DNA from: Actinomycetota bacterium
Lineage (GTDB): Bacteria > Actinomycetota > Thermoleophilia > Solirubrobacterales > Solirubrobacteraceae
DNA: 62,861 nt
Direction: 5' to 3'
NCBI GenBank assembly: GCA_005885515.1
Contig: VAWK01000023.1
Coordinates: 1 to 62,861, forward strand
Shown here: piece after piece, positions 22,290 through 30,098 of the stretch
Layout of the letters: every line of letters begins with the position of its first letter
How positions within the stretch are numbered: the stretch's first letter is position 1
Position numbers and translations under genes: made by a program
The notes under the pieces: model-generated
What the model was told of the DNA's origin: nothing
Seen by the model: the letters and a program-made list of their open reading frames with translations, nothing else
Databases searched by the model: none

Positions 22290-23083
22290 CGCGCCCCCAC
22301 CATCGGCGTTGGGGCGCCCTGCAGCGCGCCCAGGGCACGCTCGCGCAGCGCGATCAGCGCCGCGTCGGTGCGGGCGCGCGGACGGGGCGCCTCCACCTCG
22401 AGCACCTCGAGCACCCGCCCGGGGCGGGGCGAGAGCACGGCCACGCGGTCGGCGAGCACGATCGCCTCCTCGACGTCGTGCGTGACGAGCGCGACCGTGC
22501 GCGGCTCGCGCGCGAGCGCTCCGGCGAGCCATTCCTGCATCTCTGCGCGCGTGATCGCGTCCAGCGCGCCGAAGGGCTCGTCCAGGCAGAGCACGCGCTT
22601 GCCCGACAGCAGCGTGCGCAGGAAGGCGACGCGTTGGCGCATTCCGCCCGAGAGCTCGCTCGGGCGAGAGTGCTCGAAGCCGTCTAGGCCCATCTCGGCG
22701 AACAGCGCCGCAGCGCGTGCCCTGGCGCGTTCGCGGCTCAGACCCGAGATGCGCAGCGCAAGCGCGGCGTTGTCGAGCGCGCTTAGCCACGGCAGCAGCA
22801 GATCGCGTTGCGGCATGAGCACGGCGGGCGCGCACGCGACGGTGCCCTGGTCGGGCCGTTGCAGCCCGCAGATCAGCTCCAGCAGCGTGCTCTTGCCGCA
22901 GCCGCTGGGCCCGACCACGGCGAGCACCTCGGCGGGCGCGACGCGCAGCGAGATCGCGTCCAGCGCGCGCACGCCTGCGCCGCGGCGGTCGCGGTAGGTG
23001 CGCCCGACGCCCTGTAGCGCGATCCCAACGTCCGCGCTGCCGCTCTGAGAGGGCCGTGGGCGAGATTGCAGTTGGGTTGGCAC
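22286..23083 (-). CDS. thiZ: thiamine-precursor ABC transporter ATPase
   Basis: 265 residues. Walker A GPSGCGKST, Q loop MPQRDLLLPW, ABC signature LSGGMRQRVAF, Walker B VLCLDEPFGALD and switch His in VTHDVEEA are all intact, and the sequence is closest to the SsuB/TauB/ThiZ group. The GTG start at 23083 lies 4 nt after the AAGGGAG that closes the TPP riboswitch, so ligand binding would directly occlude ribosome access. It is the first gene of the three-gene thi operon. Confidence 0.92.
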   Translation of the reverse strand: MPTQLQSRPRPSQSGSADVGIALQGVGRTYRDRRGAGVRALDAISLRVAPAEVLAVVGPSGCGKSTLLELICGLQRPDQGTVACAPAVLMPQRDLLLPWLSALDNAALALRISGLSRERARARAAALFAEMGLDGFEHSRPSELSGGMRQRVAFLRTLLSGKRVLCLDEPFGALDAITRAEMQEWLAGALAREPRTVALVTHDVEEAIVLADRVAVLSPRPGRVLEVLEVEAPRPRARTDAALIALRERALGALQGAPTPMVGAR

Positions 23084-23087
23084 GTCG

Positions 23088-23190
23088 CTCCCTTCGCGGG
23101 CATTACCCCACAGGTTCTAAGGGTCGGCGCCGGGGGAATCGCTTCCCGGACGCCATCTCAGCCGGCCTTCCCGCCAGCCCCCCTGGTGTC
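23088..23190 (-). promoter_or_regulatory. TPP riboswitch (THI element)
   Basis: In transcript order (23190 to 23088) the element has the conserved segments CCGGCTGAGATGG, then an optional GC-rich hairpin, ACCCTTAGAACCTG, and GGGGTAATGCCCGCGAAGGG. These are the thi-box pyrimidine- and pyrophosphate-sensing domains. The final GAAGGGAG is the Shine-Dalgarno of the ATPase gene, which argues for translational repression by thiamine pyrophosphate. Confidence 0.95.
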
Positions 23191-23201
23191 TGCTCTGGGC
23201 T

Positions 23202-23207
23202 GATGCT
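23202..23207 (-). promoter_or_regulatory. possible -10 box for the thi operon
   Basis: TAGCAT on the minus strand would place the transcript start a few nucleotides before the riboswitch aptamer. It overlaps the stop region of the VWA gene. No clear -35 is present, so read-through from upstream cannot be excluded. Confidence 0.3.
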
Positions 23208-24603
23208 AGCGCGACGCGGCGATCGCCGGACGCGTGAGCGCTCGCACGAAGTCCTCGAGCTGGGCGGTTGTCCAGCACTCGAACGCCGTGCAGTACTGCT
23301 CGTAGGCTGCGATCACCGAGTCGCCGTAGTTCCAGTACAGGCGCGGCTCGGGGTTGAGCCAGAACGTGCGACCGGCACGCGCCGCGACCTGTGCGAAGAC
23401 GTCGGCGCGGGGGTCGCGCCCGTTGGTGCGCGCGTCCCCGAGCACGATCACGGTGGCCCGCGGGTGCAGGTCGTCCTCGACATCGGACAGGAACTCCGAC
23501 CAGACGCGGCCGTAGTCGGTGTAGCCGGAGATGTCGGCCACGCCCGCGTCGCTTGCGATCCGTTCGCTGACCGCCTTGAAGTTGCGCTCGTGCTCGAAGA
23601 TGTCGGTGACCTCGGAGATACGCTCGATGAACACGAACGAGCGCATCTTGCGAAACGTGTCGTGCAGCGCGTGCAGCACGGACAGAAAGAACACCGACGC
23701 CGAGGTCACGCTCGTGGAGACGTCGCATAGCACGTAGATCTCGGGGCGGCGCGGCCGGCGCGGCCGGAACTTGAGCACCACCGGCACGCCGCCCGTCTGC
23801 AGCGAGGCGCGCATCGTGCGGCGCACATCGACATGGGCGTGGCGACGATGCCCGCGCGCCTGCAAGCCCTGGGTGGCGAGCCGCCGCCGCAGCTGCGCGA
23901 CGACGCGGTGGACCGCCGCGAGATCGGCCAGCGGCCCCGTCGGCAGCGCCCGATCGAGCTCGCCGAGCGGCCGTGCGGGGGGCAGGCTGCCCGTCCGCTC
24001 GATCTGCGCGCGCTCGAGCTCGCGACGCAGCAGCGCCTCGAAGCGGCGCAGCGCCTCGCGCGGCACTCCGTCGCGTCGCGGGTCGCCCGCCGGCAGCTCC
24101 GGTTGGGGCTCGGCACGCAGACCGAGCGCGCGGCGGATGCGCTGCACGTCCACGCCGATCACGCCGGAGCCCTCCTGGCGGCGCGCGAACGCGGCGATCG
24201 CCATCCGCGCGAGATCGCGCATCGCCCCGTCCGCTCCGTCTCTCAACGCGGCAGCGATCTGGGCGCGCAGGGCGTCGAGCTGATCGTCGCTGAGCTCCTC
24301 CAGGCCGGCCGCGTCCTGCTCGTGAATCCCGTGGCGAGCGGCAGCGATCTCGCTGGCGCGGAAGAAGAAACGTTCGAACACGAGCTCGAAGACGCGCCTG
24401 TCCTCCTGGCTCTTTGCGAGCGTCGCGGCGAGCGCCTCGCGGAAGTCCTCCTGCGAGGTCCAGCTGATCTCGCCGAGCACCGCGAAGGCGTCGAGCAGCT
24501 CGGAGGTGCCAACCGCCACCCCCTCGTGGCGCAGCTCCTCGGCCAGCTCCAGGATGCGGGCCGCCAGTGGAAGCCGCGAGGAGAGGTCGTGCTCAGACGA
24601 CAT
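23206..24603 (-). CDS. VWA-domain protein, CoxE-like
   Basis: 465 residues from ATG 24603; an in-frame TTG at 24618 is an alternative. The N-terminal half is helical and charged; the C-terminal half is a von Willebrand A domain with the metal-ion-dependent adhesion site in CDVSTSVTS and a later VIVLGDARTNG. It belongs to the CoxE-type VWA proteins that pair with MoxR AAA+ ATPases as metallocofactor-insertion or remodelling chaperones. The MoxR gene overlaps it by 11 nt. No CO dehydrogenase or other obvious client is encoded in the window, so the target is unknown. Confidence 0.88.
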   Translation of the reverse strand: MSSEHDLSSRLPLAARILELAEELRHEGVAVGTSELLDAFAVLGEISWTSQEDFREALAATLAKSQEDRRVFELVFERFFFRASEIAAARHGIHEQDAAGLEELSDDQLDALRAQIAAALRDGADGAMRDLARMAIAAFARRQEGSGVIGVDVQRIRRALGLRAEPQPELPAGDPRRDGVPREALRRFEALLRRELERAQIERTGSLPPARPLGELDRALPTGPLADLAAVHRVVAQLRRRLATQGLQARGHRRHAHVDVRRTMRASLQTGGVPVVLKFRPRRPRRPEIYVLCDVSTSVTSASVFFLSVLHALHDTFRKMRSFVFIERISEVTDIFEHERNFKAVSERIASDAGVADISGYTDYGRVWSEFLSDVEDDLHPRATVIVLGDARTNGRDPRADVFAQVAARAGRTFWLNPEPRLYWNYGDSVIAAYEQYCTAFECWTTAQLEDFVRALTRPAIAASR

Positions 24604-25513
24604 CGGCGGGCGATCCAAGCTTGAGCCCCACCCGCTCGGCCACTACGTCCATGTCAGTGCGGTGCTTGACGATCACCGACATCGTCTCCGTGAAGGTCTC
24701 CGCGTCGATCTCCTCCGCTCCCAGCAAGAGCAGCGCGCGGGCCCAGTCGATCGACTCGGCGATCGACGGCGGCTTCTTCAGGTCCAGCGCGCGCACCATG
24801 CCCACGACCTCGACCAGCTTGCGCGCCATGGTCTCGGGCAGCTCGGGTGCGTGCAGCCGCACGATCTCCAGCTCGTGCTCGAGCTCGGGATAGTCGAGCC
24901 ACAGGTACAGGCAGCGGCGCTTGAGCGCCTCGGTCAGCTCGCGCGAGTTGTTGGAGGTGAGCAGCACGATGGGATGCGTTCGCGAGCGCACCATGCCGAG
25001 CTCGGGGATCGAGATCTGAAAGTCAGACAGGACCTCGAGCAGCATCGCCTCGAACTCCTGGTCGGTCTTGTCGATCTCATCGATCAGCAGCACCACCGGC
25101 TGCTCGGAGGAGATCGCGGTCATCAGCGGCCGCGAGAGCAGAAACTCCTCGCCGAAGATGTCCTCCTGGACCGCGTCCCAGCCGGTACCCGAGGGCTCGG
25201 CCTGTATGCGCAGCAGCTGCTTGCGGTAATTCCACTCATACAGGGCCTTGGCCTCGTCCAGGCCCTCGTAGCACTGCAAGCGCACCAGCTCGCGCCCCAA
25301 AAAGCGCGCAAGCGCCTTCGCCAGCTCGGTCTTGCCAACCCCCGCCGGTCCCTCGACCAGCACCGGCTTGCCGAGCTTGGTCGACAGGTAGGACACGAGC
25401 GCGGTCGACTCGCCCGGCAGGTAACCGACCCGGCGCAGGCCTTCGCGCACGGCTTCGGCCGATTCAGGCGAGGAGGACACCAGGTCCGGCGGCGGAGATG
25501 GCGAAGCGCTCAT
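24593..25513 (-). CDS. MoxR-family AAA+ ATPase
   Basis: 306 residues from ATG 25513. The AAA+ core shows Walker A GPAGVGKTELAKALA, Walker B VVLLIDEIDKTD, sensor 1 VLLTSNNSRELTEALKRRCL (including the arginine finger) and the MoxR insert with YEWNYRKQLL. It should power remodelling of a protein complex together with the downstream CoxE-like VWA protein, as in the CoxD/CoxE and MoxR/VWA pairs. The two genes overlap and form an operon; the gene above them is a membrane protein 74 nt away. Confidence 0.92.
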   Translation of the reverse strand: MSASPSPPPDLVSSSPESAEAVREGLRRVGYLPGESTALVSYLSTKLGKPVLVEGPAGVGKTELAKALARFLGRELVRLQCYEGLDEAKALYEWNYRKQLLRIQAEPSGTGWDAVQEDIFGEEFLLSRPLMTAISSEQPVVLLIDEIDKTDQEFEAMLLEVLSDFQISIPELGMVRSRTHPIVLLTSNNSRELTEALKRRCLYLWLDYPELEHELEIVRLHAPELPETMARKLVEVVGMVRALDLKKPPSIAESIDWARALLLLGAEEIDAETFTETMSVIVKHRTDMDVVAERVGLKLGSPADVV

Positions 25514-25587
25514 CGCCGCCCCAATGATAGGCCGCGGCTGGCCGCCCACGTGGCGGCGCGAGGGGGTCGCGAGGTGTGCTGCTGGGG

Positions 25588-26295
25588 CTAGCCCGCGTCG
25601 GGCGGAGGATCCTCGAAGGACATCTGCTCCGACGGCGCCGGCGGGTAGCGCGGACGCCCGGAAGGCGACGCGCGCTCGCCCACTGCCGAGGCCGGGGTCT
25701 GCGGCCGCGTCCGTGCCTGCAGGGCCGTCGTCTCTGCCTCCTCGCGCGCGCCGTTGCCGACCGAGTCTTCAGCGTCGGCTGCGCCGGTCTCGCCGACGGC
25801 GACCGCGGCATCACGCGCTGGCGCGTCGGGCGGGTGTCGCTCGGTGGCGCGAAGGCGTGTGCCGGCGTAGAGCAGCCCGAGCGCGACCAGCAGCGCGATG
25901 AAGATTCCCCACTTCACGCCCACGGTCGTTGTAAAGCGCTGGTCGCCCTGAAGGCCGGGCTTGTCCAGCAGCCGGTAGAAGATGAGCAGCGCGGTCCAGG
26001 CGCCGGCGAGCATCACGATCAGGCCGTCGCCGCCGGGCAGGTGGAAGTCGCGCCGGTCCGCGCGTGCGTAGAGCATCGCGAGCACGCCGGCGCTCACGAG
26101 CAGCACGGCGGCCTCCACGAACGAGAAGTCCCCAAACGCGCTGAGGCTGGTTTCGGTTGCTCTGACGGCGTTGCGCGCGACGACCGTCTTGCTGTACCAG
26201 GGAAGGAACATGGACACGAACAGGCCCAGGGCGGCGAGCGCCGCCTGCCGCTGCTCGCGCTCCATCGCGCGCCACGCCTGCATGAGCTTGATCAT
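25588..26295 (-). CDS. hypothetical membrane protein with four predicted helices
   Basis: 235 residues from ATG 26295. Four hydrophobic segments are visible (about 20-36, 58-76, 88-108, 128-145), then a long, acidic, disordered C-terminal tail ending in SFEDPPPDAG. The first helix carries LGLFVSMFLPWYS, a pattern seen in small actinobacterial membrane proteins of unknown role. Not assigned to a named family. It lies between the MoxR gene and the epimerase-like gene, in the same orientation. Confidence 0.65.
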   Translation of the reverse strand: MIKLMQAWRAMEREQRQAALAALGLFVSMFLPWYSKTVVARNAVRATETSLSAFGDFSFVEAAVLLVSAGVLAMLYARADRRDFHLPGGDGLIVMLAGAWTALLIFYRLLDKPGLQGDQRFTTTVGVKWGIFIALLVALGLLYAGTRLRATERHPPDAPARDAAVAVGETGAADAEDSVGNGAREEAETTALQARTRPQTPASAVGERASPSGRPRYPPAPSEQMSFEDPPPDAG

Positions 26296-26345
26296 GCGCG
26301 CACGTCCATTCTGCAAGCCGTCGCCGTACTGCTCACCAGCTCAGT

Positions 26346-27860
26346 CTAGGCGTGGCCTTCGACGGTGATCGTGCCCTGCGCCGTGGCGAAGTTGCCCGCC
26401 GGGTCGGTCGCGCTCAGAGTGACCGCGAACGTGCCGCCGCTGTTCGGGGTCACCCACAGCAGTCTCGGCCGCCCACCTTCTACGGTTGCGCCGGTGCGCC
26501 ACACGACGCGGCCGCCTTGGCGGATGGTCAGGCTCACGTTGGAGACCTTGGACAGCCTGACCTGCACGCCCGCGCGCGTGCCGGCGCGAACCTTCCTCGT
26601 GAGCAGCGCGATCACCGGCGGGGTGCGCTCGTCCGCGGTGAAGCGTCGGGCGGTCGTGCAGTAGATCGCGTCCGCGGCGATCGGGGCGGGCCGTGTGCTG
26701 GCCGCCGCCGGCTTGGCTGGCGGCGCGGTGGCGGTCGGTGTGGTGGTGGCCGGCACGGTGGCGGTCAGTGTGGTGGCGCCCGGTGCGGTGGCTGCCGGTG
26801 CGGTGGTGGCCGGCGGCGTCGGGGGTGGCGCCGGCGCTGGCGCGGGGCCGGGTATGAGCGGGGCGCCTTTGCGCGTGCGTTCGCACAGGTGCGCCAGGAA
26901 TTCGGTCAGCAGTTCGTGGTAGTTGAGAGTCGATTCGGTGAACTGGTCATAGCGTGACCATGCGCCGGTGTCGTAACGGGGAACCTCCGCTCGCGCCTCG
27001 GCGTCGCCGGCCTCGAACAGCGCAAGCCCGCCGGGGTCCTTTGTGATCGCGGTGTAGTCATACAGGCCGACGAGGGCCTGAATGAAGCCGTTGAGGATGC
27101 GGTCGCCCGGCGCGTAGGTGTACTCGGCAAAGTGCACGCCGGCCGCCCTGCGCACGCGCACGCCCTGCGGTGGCGGGGCGCGAAACACGCCCAGCGCCCG
27201 GCGCGCAGCCGCGAGGTAGGCGGGTTCCTTGAAGCGAGACCAGGCGCGCGCCAGCACCTGAAGCGCTGTGCCCTGAGAGAGCCCGCTGGTCCAGGGCGGG
27301 GCACCGCCGCCGAAGGAGAACAGGTACTCCCACGCGATTCCGCCGGCGCGGCTCGCCGCCAGCGGCAGCGCCTCATCGAGCAGATGGCGCAGGTTCGCGT
27401 TTTCGTGTCCCGACAGGTAGTAGCCGTTTGCCTGCCCGAACGTGCCCAGCCACTGGATCTCGAGTCCCTGACCCGCGTAGTGCTGCCAAACCAGCCGGCT
27501 GCCGGGAAAGCTCACGCGCACGCCGTTTCCGAGCAGCTGCTGGTTCGTCCACCACTGCCGATTGCGTTCGAGTGTCAGAAAAAGCGCCGGCAGGCGCGAC
27601 GGCGTGAAGCGTCCCGCGGCGGCGATCGCACGCACGTTCTCGAGCACCGCCCCCAGTTCCGTGCGGCGCGTGCCGGCGAGCCTGCCGAGCGCGCGCTGAG
27701 CCGACACGTACGTGGCCCGGTAACCGGCGTACGCGGCCGACGTGATCGCGCCGCTGTGCTCCAAGCCAAGCAGCGCGCTGGTGACGCTCGTGCGCGCCGC
27801 GGCCGCCGGGCAGCACACGAGCGCGGCGATGATCAGCCCGCCGCACACGACGCTCCTCAT
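26346..27860 (-). CDS. secreted D-glucuronyl C5-epimerase-like protein with C-terminal Ig-like domain
   Basis: 504 residues from ATG 27860, with a signal peptide (SVVCGGLIIAALVCCPAAAA). Residues about 75-330 match the glucuronyl C5-epimerase C-terminal family (PF06662-type): YYLSGHENANLRHLLDEALP, WEYLFSFGGGAPPWTSGLSQ, FAEYTYAPGDRILNGFIQAL and YDTGAWSRYD followed by LNYHELLTEFL. A Thr/Ala/Pro-rich linker (about 345-400) leads to a beta-sandwich domain with ADERTPPVIALL and SLTIRQGGRVVWR. Eukaryotic members epimerise heparan glucuronate; the bacterial substrate is unknown, perhaps a cell-surface uronate polymer. Confidence 0.8.
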   Translation of the reverse strand: MRSVVCGGLIIAALVCCPAAAARTSVTSALLGLEHSGAITSAAYAGYRATYVSAQRALGRLAGTRRTELGAVLENVRAIAAAGRFTPSRLPALFLTLERNRQWWTNQQLLGNGVRVSFPGSRLVWQHYAGQGLEIQWLGTFGQANGYYLSGHENANLRHLLDEALPLAASRAGGIAWEYLFSFGGGAPPWTSGLSQGTALQVLARAWSRFKEPAYLAAARRALGVFRAPPPQGVRVRRAAGVHFAEYTYAPGDRILNGFIQALVGLYDYTAITKDPGGLALFEAGDAEARAEVPRYDTGAWSRYDQFTESTLNYHELLTEFLAHLCERTRKGAPLIPGPAPAPAPPPTPPATTAPAATAPGATTLTATVPATTTPTATAPPAKPAAASTRPAPIAADAIYCTTARRFTADERTPPVIALLTRKVRAGTRAGVQVRLSKVSNVSLTIRQGGRVVWRTGATVEGGRPRLLWVTPNSGGTFAVTLSATDPAGNFATAQGTITVEGHA

Positions 27861-27961
27861 CCTCGTCGCGTACACATCGACGATCCTAGGTGCGAGCGGC
27901 ACCGCGCGCGCCGGTGCCACTGGCGCCCCGCTACGCTACGTCCGCAGGTGCCCGGCGCGGG

Positions 27962-28285
27962 TTACTCGCGTTCGAGCTCCAGGTCGTCCGGTTCGAGCTC
28001 GTCCTCCTCGTCCTCGACCTCCTCGTCGCCCGCCAGCGAGAGCTCGCCGCCCGGCTGGTAGGAAACGCGGAACTGCTCGATCAGTTCATCGCGCTTGTCT
28101 TCGTCGAGCGGAGACTCGTCGGAGATCAGCACCCAGTCGGTGCTCTCGAACTCGTCCATCTCGAAGATCTCGTGATCGACCTCCGGCGAGTCGTCGACCA
28201 CGATCAAGATCTCGGTCTGCGGATTGAAGTAGGTCCCGGGACGGATCGTGAGCTCATCGAGCTGGAAGCGTCGCGCGTCGCTCAT
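27962..28285 (-). CDS. small acidic protein of unknown function
   Basis: 107 residues, strongly acidic. The folded-looking part (about 8-78) begins LDELTIRPGTYFNPQTEILIVVDDS and continues through EIFEMDEFESTDWVLISDE; the last 30 residues are almost all Glu, Asp and Leu. No motif was recognised. A TATAAA box 6 nt before the ATG supports the start and leaderless transcription. It is monocistronic between the epimerase-like gene and the repeat protein gene. Confidence 0.7.
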   Translation of the reverse strand: MSDARRFQLDELTIRPGTYFNPQTEILIVVDDSPEVDHEIFEMDEFESTDWVLISDESPLDEDKRDELIEQFRVSYQPGGELSLAGDEEVEDEEDELEPDDLELERE

Positions 28286-28291
28286 GGCGCG

Positions 28292-28297
28292 TTTATA
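28292..28297 (-). promoter_or_regulatory. -10 box (TATAAA) of a probable leaderless promoter
   Basis: On the minus strand TATAAA ends 6 nt before the ATG at 28285. The AT-rich hexamer stands out strongly in this GC-rich sequence. Confidence 0.5.
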
Positions 28298-28333
28298 CCC
28301 TCTCGAGCGATGCGATGTTGGGGGTTGCCCTTC

Positions 28334-28792
28334 TCACGGGTCCAGCTCCTGCAGCGTGCGCGTGACCTCCGCATTGACGTCTAGCGGCTCGAGCCCCTGG
28401 CGCATGCGCCGTTCGTTGCGGGCCACCACCAGCTGGCGCACCTCCTCGGTGAGCCCGGCGGAGTGAGCGCTTGGCTGCGCCGGGCCCAGCAGGCGTGCCA
28501 CCTCGGCGTCGATGTCAAGCGCCGGCTGTCCGCGGCCTACGAGGCGCTCGCTGCGCGCGCGCAGCATCTGGCGTATTTCCAGCTCGCGCTCGGCGCGCCC
28601 GGCGGGAGAGTCGGGCGCGGGCGGCGGTGGCCCGGCAACTCCCTGCGGGCCTGACATGAGCCCTCCCTGTCCGATCTCGTCGTAGCTGCTGCCGCGGCTG
28701 AACAGGAAGATCAGCGACATCACCACCGACAAGGCAACCGCTCCGAACACCACGATCGGGAACGCGCTCTGCACGCTCCGATTGTTGCTCAT
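28334..28792 (-). CDS. membrane-anchored protein with two internal repeats
   Basis: 152 residues. One N-terminal helix (about 11-31, FPIVVFGAVALSVVMSLIFLF) follows a short cytoplasmic start; a Gly/Pro linker leads to two copies of a roughly 31-residue helical unit, EIRQMLRARSERLVGRGQPA then LDIDAEVARLL (about 73-103), and EVRQLVVARNERRMRQGLEP then LDVNAEVTRTL (about 117-147). The repeat is Arg-rich and probably forms paired helices. Not recognised as a named family. A TetR-like palindrome lies about 30 nt upstream. Confidence 0.7.
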   Translation of the reverse strand: MSNNRSVQSAFPIVVFGAVALSVVMSLIFLFSRGSSYDEIGQGGLMSGPQGVAGPPPPAPDSPAGRAERELEIRQMLRARSERLVGRGQPALDIDAEVARLLGPAQPSAHSAGLTEEVRQLVVARNERRMRQGLEPLDVNAEVTRTLQELDP

Positions 28793-28820
28793 CGCCTCGC
28801 GCCGCGCTACCCGAGTGGGT

Positions 28821-28834
28821 TAACTGACCAGTCA
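28821..28834 (-). promoter_or_regulatory. TetR-type palindromic operator candidate
   Basis: TAACTGACCAGTCA is a 14-bp inverted repeat with one mismatched pair (core ACTG-AC-CAGT), similar in form to many actinobacterial TetR-family operators. It sits upstream of the repeat-protein gene. No TetR regulator is encoded in the window. Confidence 0.4.
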
Positions 28835-28852
28835 ACTAGCCGCCGGCGCCAA

Positions 28853-28978
28853 GGCGAACGGGCCCGGGCGGCCCGCGCCGGCGGGGGCTTCGGCCGATCA
28901 GCAGGCGGTGGCTGTGGCGAACGCCGCCCGGCCGGCCCGGGCCGGCGGGGCTTCAGCGGATCAGCAGCGGGCGGCTGT
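28853..28978 (-). repeat. 63-bp tandem duplication covering the fibronectin-like gene's stop
   Basis: 28916-28978, which includes the gene's last codons and stop, is repeated imperfectly at 28853-28915 with exactly the same length. The distal copy encodes SHRLLIGR-like residues where the gene has SRPLLIR-stop, and its stop has changed to CGA. Confidence 0.8.
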
Positions 28979-29972
28979 AGTTCGAGATCTGCGCCCCGCT
29001 TGTCACACGCACCAGCACGCGGTAGACGCCCGCGTGCACGGGCACGACGCGGCTGAAGGCCGAGCTGGTGGCGCTGCGGTGGCGAAGCGCGGTGCCGCCC
29101 ACAAGCACGCCGCGTCCGTGGGCGATCCTCAGGATGCCGACCTGCGCTCCGTCCTCGGCGGGGGTCACCGTGCCGTAGATGCGCGCGAAGTGCCGGCGCG
29201 ATGTGCGGCCCACGTGGCTCGTCACCCGCACCGCCACGGCCTCGACGGCGATCGGGCTCACCACGGCGTGGCTCGAGCGCGTGACGACGCGGAACTGGGT
29301 GACCTGCGTGAGGCCGAAGACGGGGAAAGAGAAGCCGCCGCTGGCGCTCGTGAGCTGGGCGTTGCCGATGTTCACGAAGCCTCCCAGGTAGGGGAACGGG
29401 TTAGCCTGCAGCTGTACCGCGGCGCCCGCGCTGCCGGTGCCGGACAGGGTGCCCTGCACGAACGCGTTGCCGCCGTAGGTCACCGGGTTGGGCCCGACCA
29501 GGATCGCCAACGACAGGGGCACCCTCTTGGTGGTGAAGGAGGCGTCGCTCCCCGTGCTCGCGCCGCTGGCGTTCACGGCGATGAGGCGGAAGTGGTAGCG
29601 CGTGAGCGGCTGCAGGCCGCCCACCGCGAGGCTGACGTGGACGGTGCTCGTGCCGGCGCCGGCGTCCGCGATCGCCGTCTGGGAGCCGTAAGCCCTCGTC
29701 GGCCCGTACTGGAAGAAGTACGAGGTGTCCTGCCCGTGCGGGTTGACCGTGCCGGTCAGCGTGGCCGTGGCGTAGCTCACCAGGCGCGCCGTGCCGGTGG
29801 ACGCCGATGGCGCAGAGGCTGCCACCGCCGCGCCAGCCGACCACAGGCCGGCGGCGCAGCACGCCGCGAGCGTCGCGACTCCGGCCCGCGCGGGCGCGGA
29901 GCCTCCGCCTCGGGCTGGCTGGTCGGGCCTGCTCGTTCCTCGTCCCCGCTGGCGGATCATCGATGAGCGCAT
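28953..29972 (-). CDS. secreted fibronectin-III/Ig-like protein
   Basis: 339 residues from ATG 29972, preceded by AAGGAGG at 7 nt. A basic N-terminus and hydrophobic segment (GVATLAACCAAGLWSAGAAVAA) make a signal peptide. The first domain has the motif TATLTGTVNPHGQDTSYFFQYGP and GLQPLTRYHFRLIAVN, a fibronectin-III-like pattern common in secreted proteins of this lineage; two further beta domains follow (VTYGGNAFVQGTLSGTGSAG and ARIYGTVTPAEDGAQVGIL). It is probably a structural or adhesive surface protein. It is divergent from the beta-oxidation fusion gene. Confidence 0.75.
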   Translation of the reverse strand: MRSSMIRQRGRGTSRPDQPARGGGSAPARAGVATLAACCAAGLWSAGAAVAASAPSASTGTARLVSYATATLTGTVNPHGQDTSYFFQYGPTRAYGSQTAIADAGAGTSTVHVSLAVGGLQPLTRYHFRLIAVNASGASTGSDASFTTKRVPLSLAILVGPNPVTYGGNAFVQGTLSGTGSAGAAVQLQANPFPYLGGFVNIGNAQLTSASGGFSFPVFGLTQVTQFRVVTRSSHAVVSPIAVEAVAVRVTSHVGRTSRRHFARIYGTVTPAEDGAQVGILRIAHGRGVLVGGTALRHRSATSSAFSRVVPVHAGVYRVLVRVTSGAQISNYSRPLLIR

Positions 29973-30098
29973 ATAGGCCTCCTTGGCGCTTCCGTGCGTG
30001 GCCTTGTGGTGCAAGAACCCGCGCGGGCCCCTGAAGGTGCGCCGCCGCACGCTCGCGCTAGGCTGCCGCCACCCATCTCAGCATAGGAGAACCAACGC

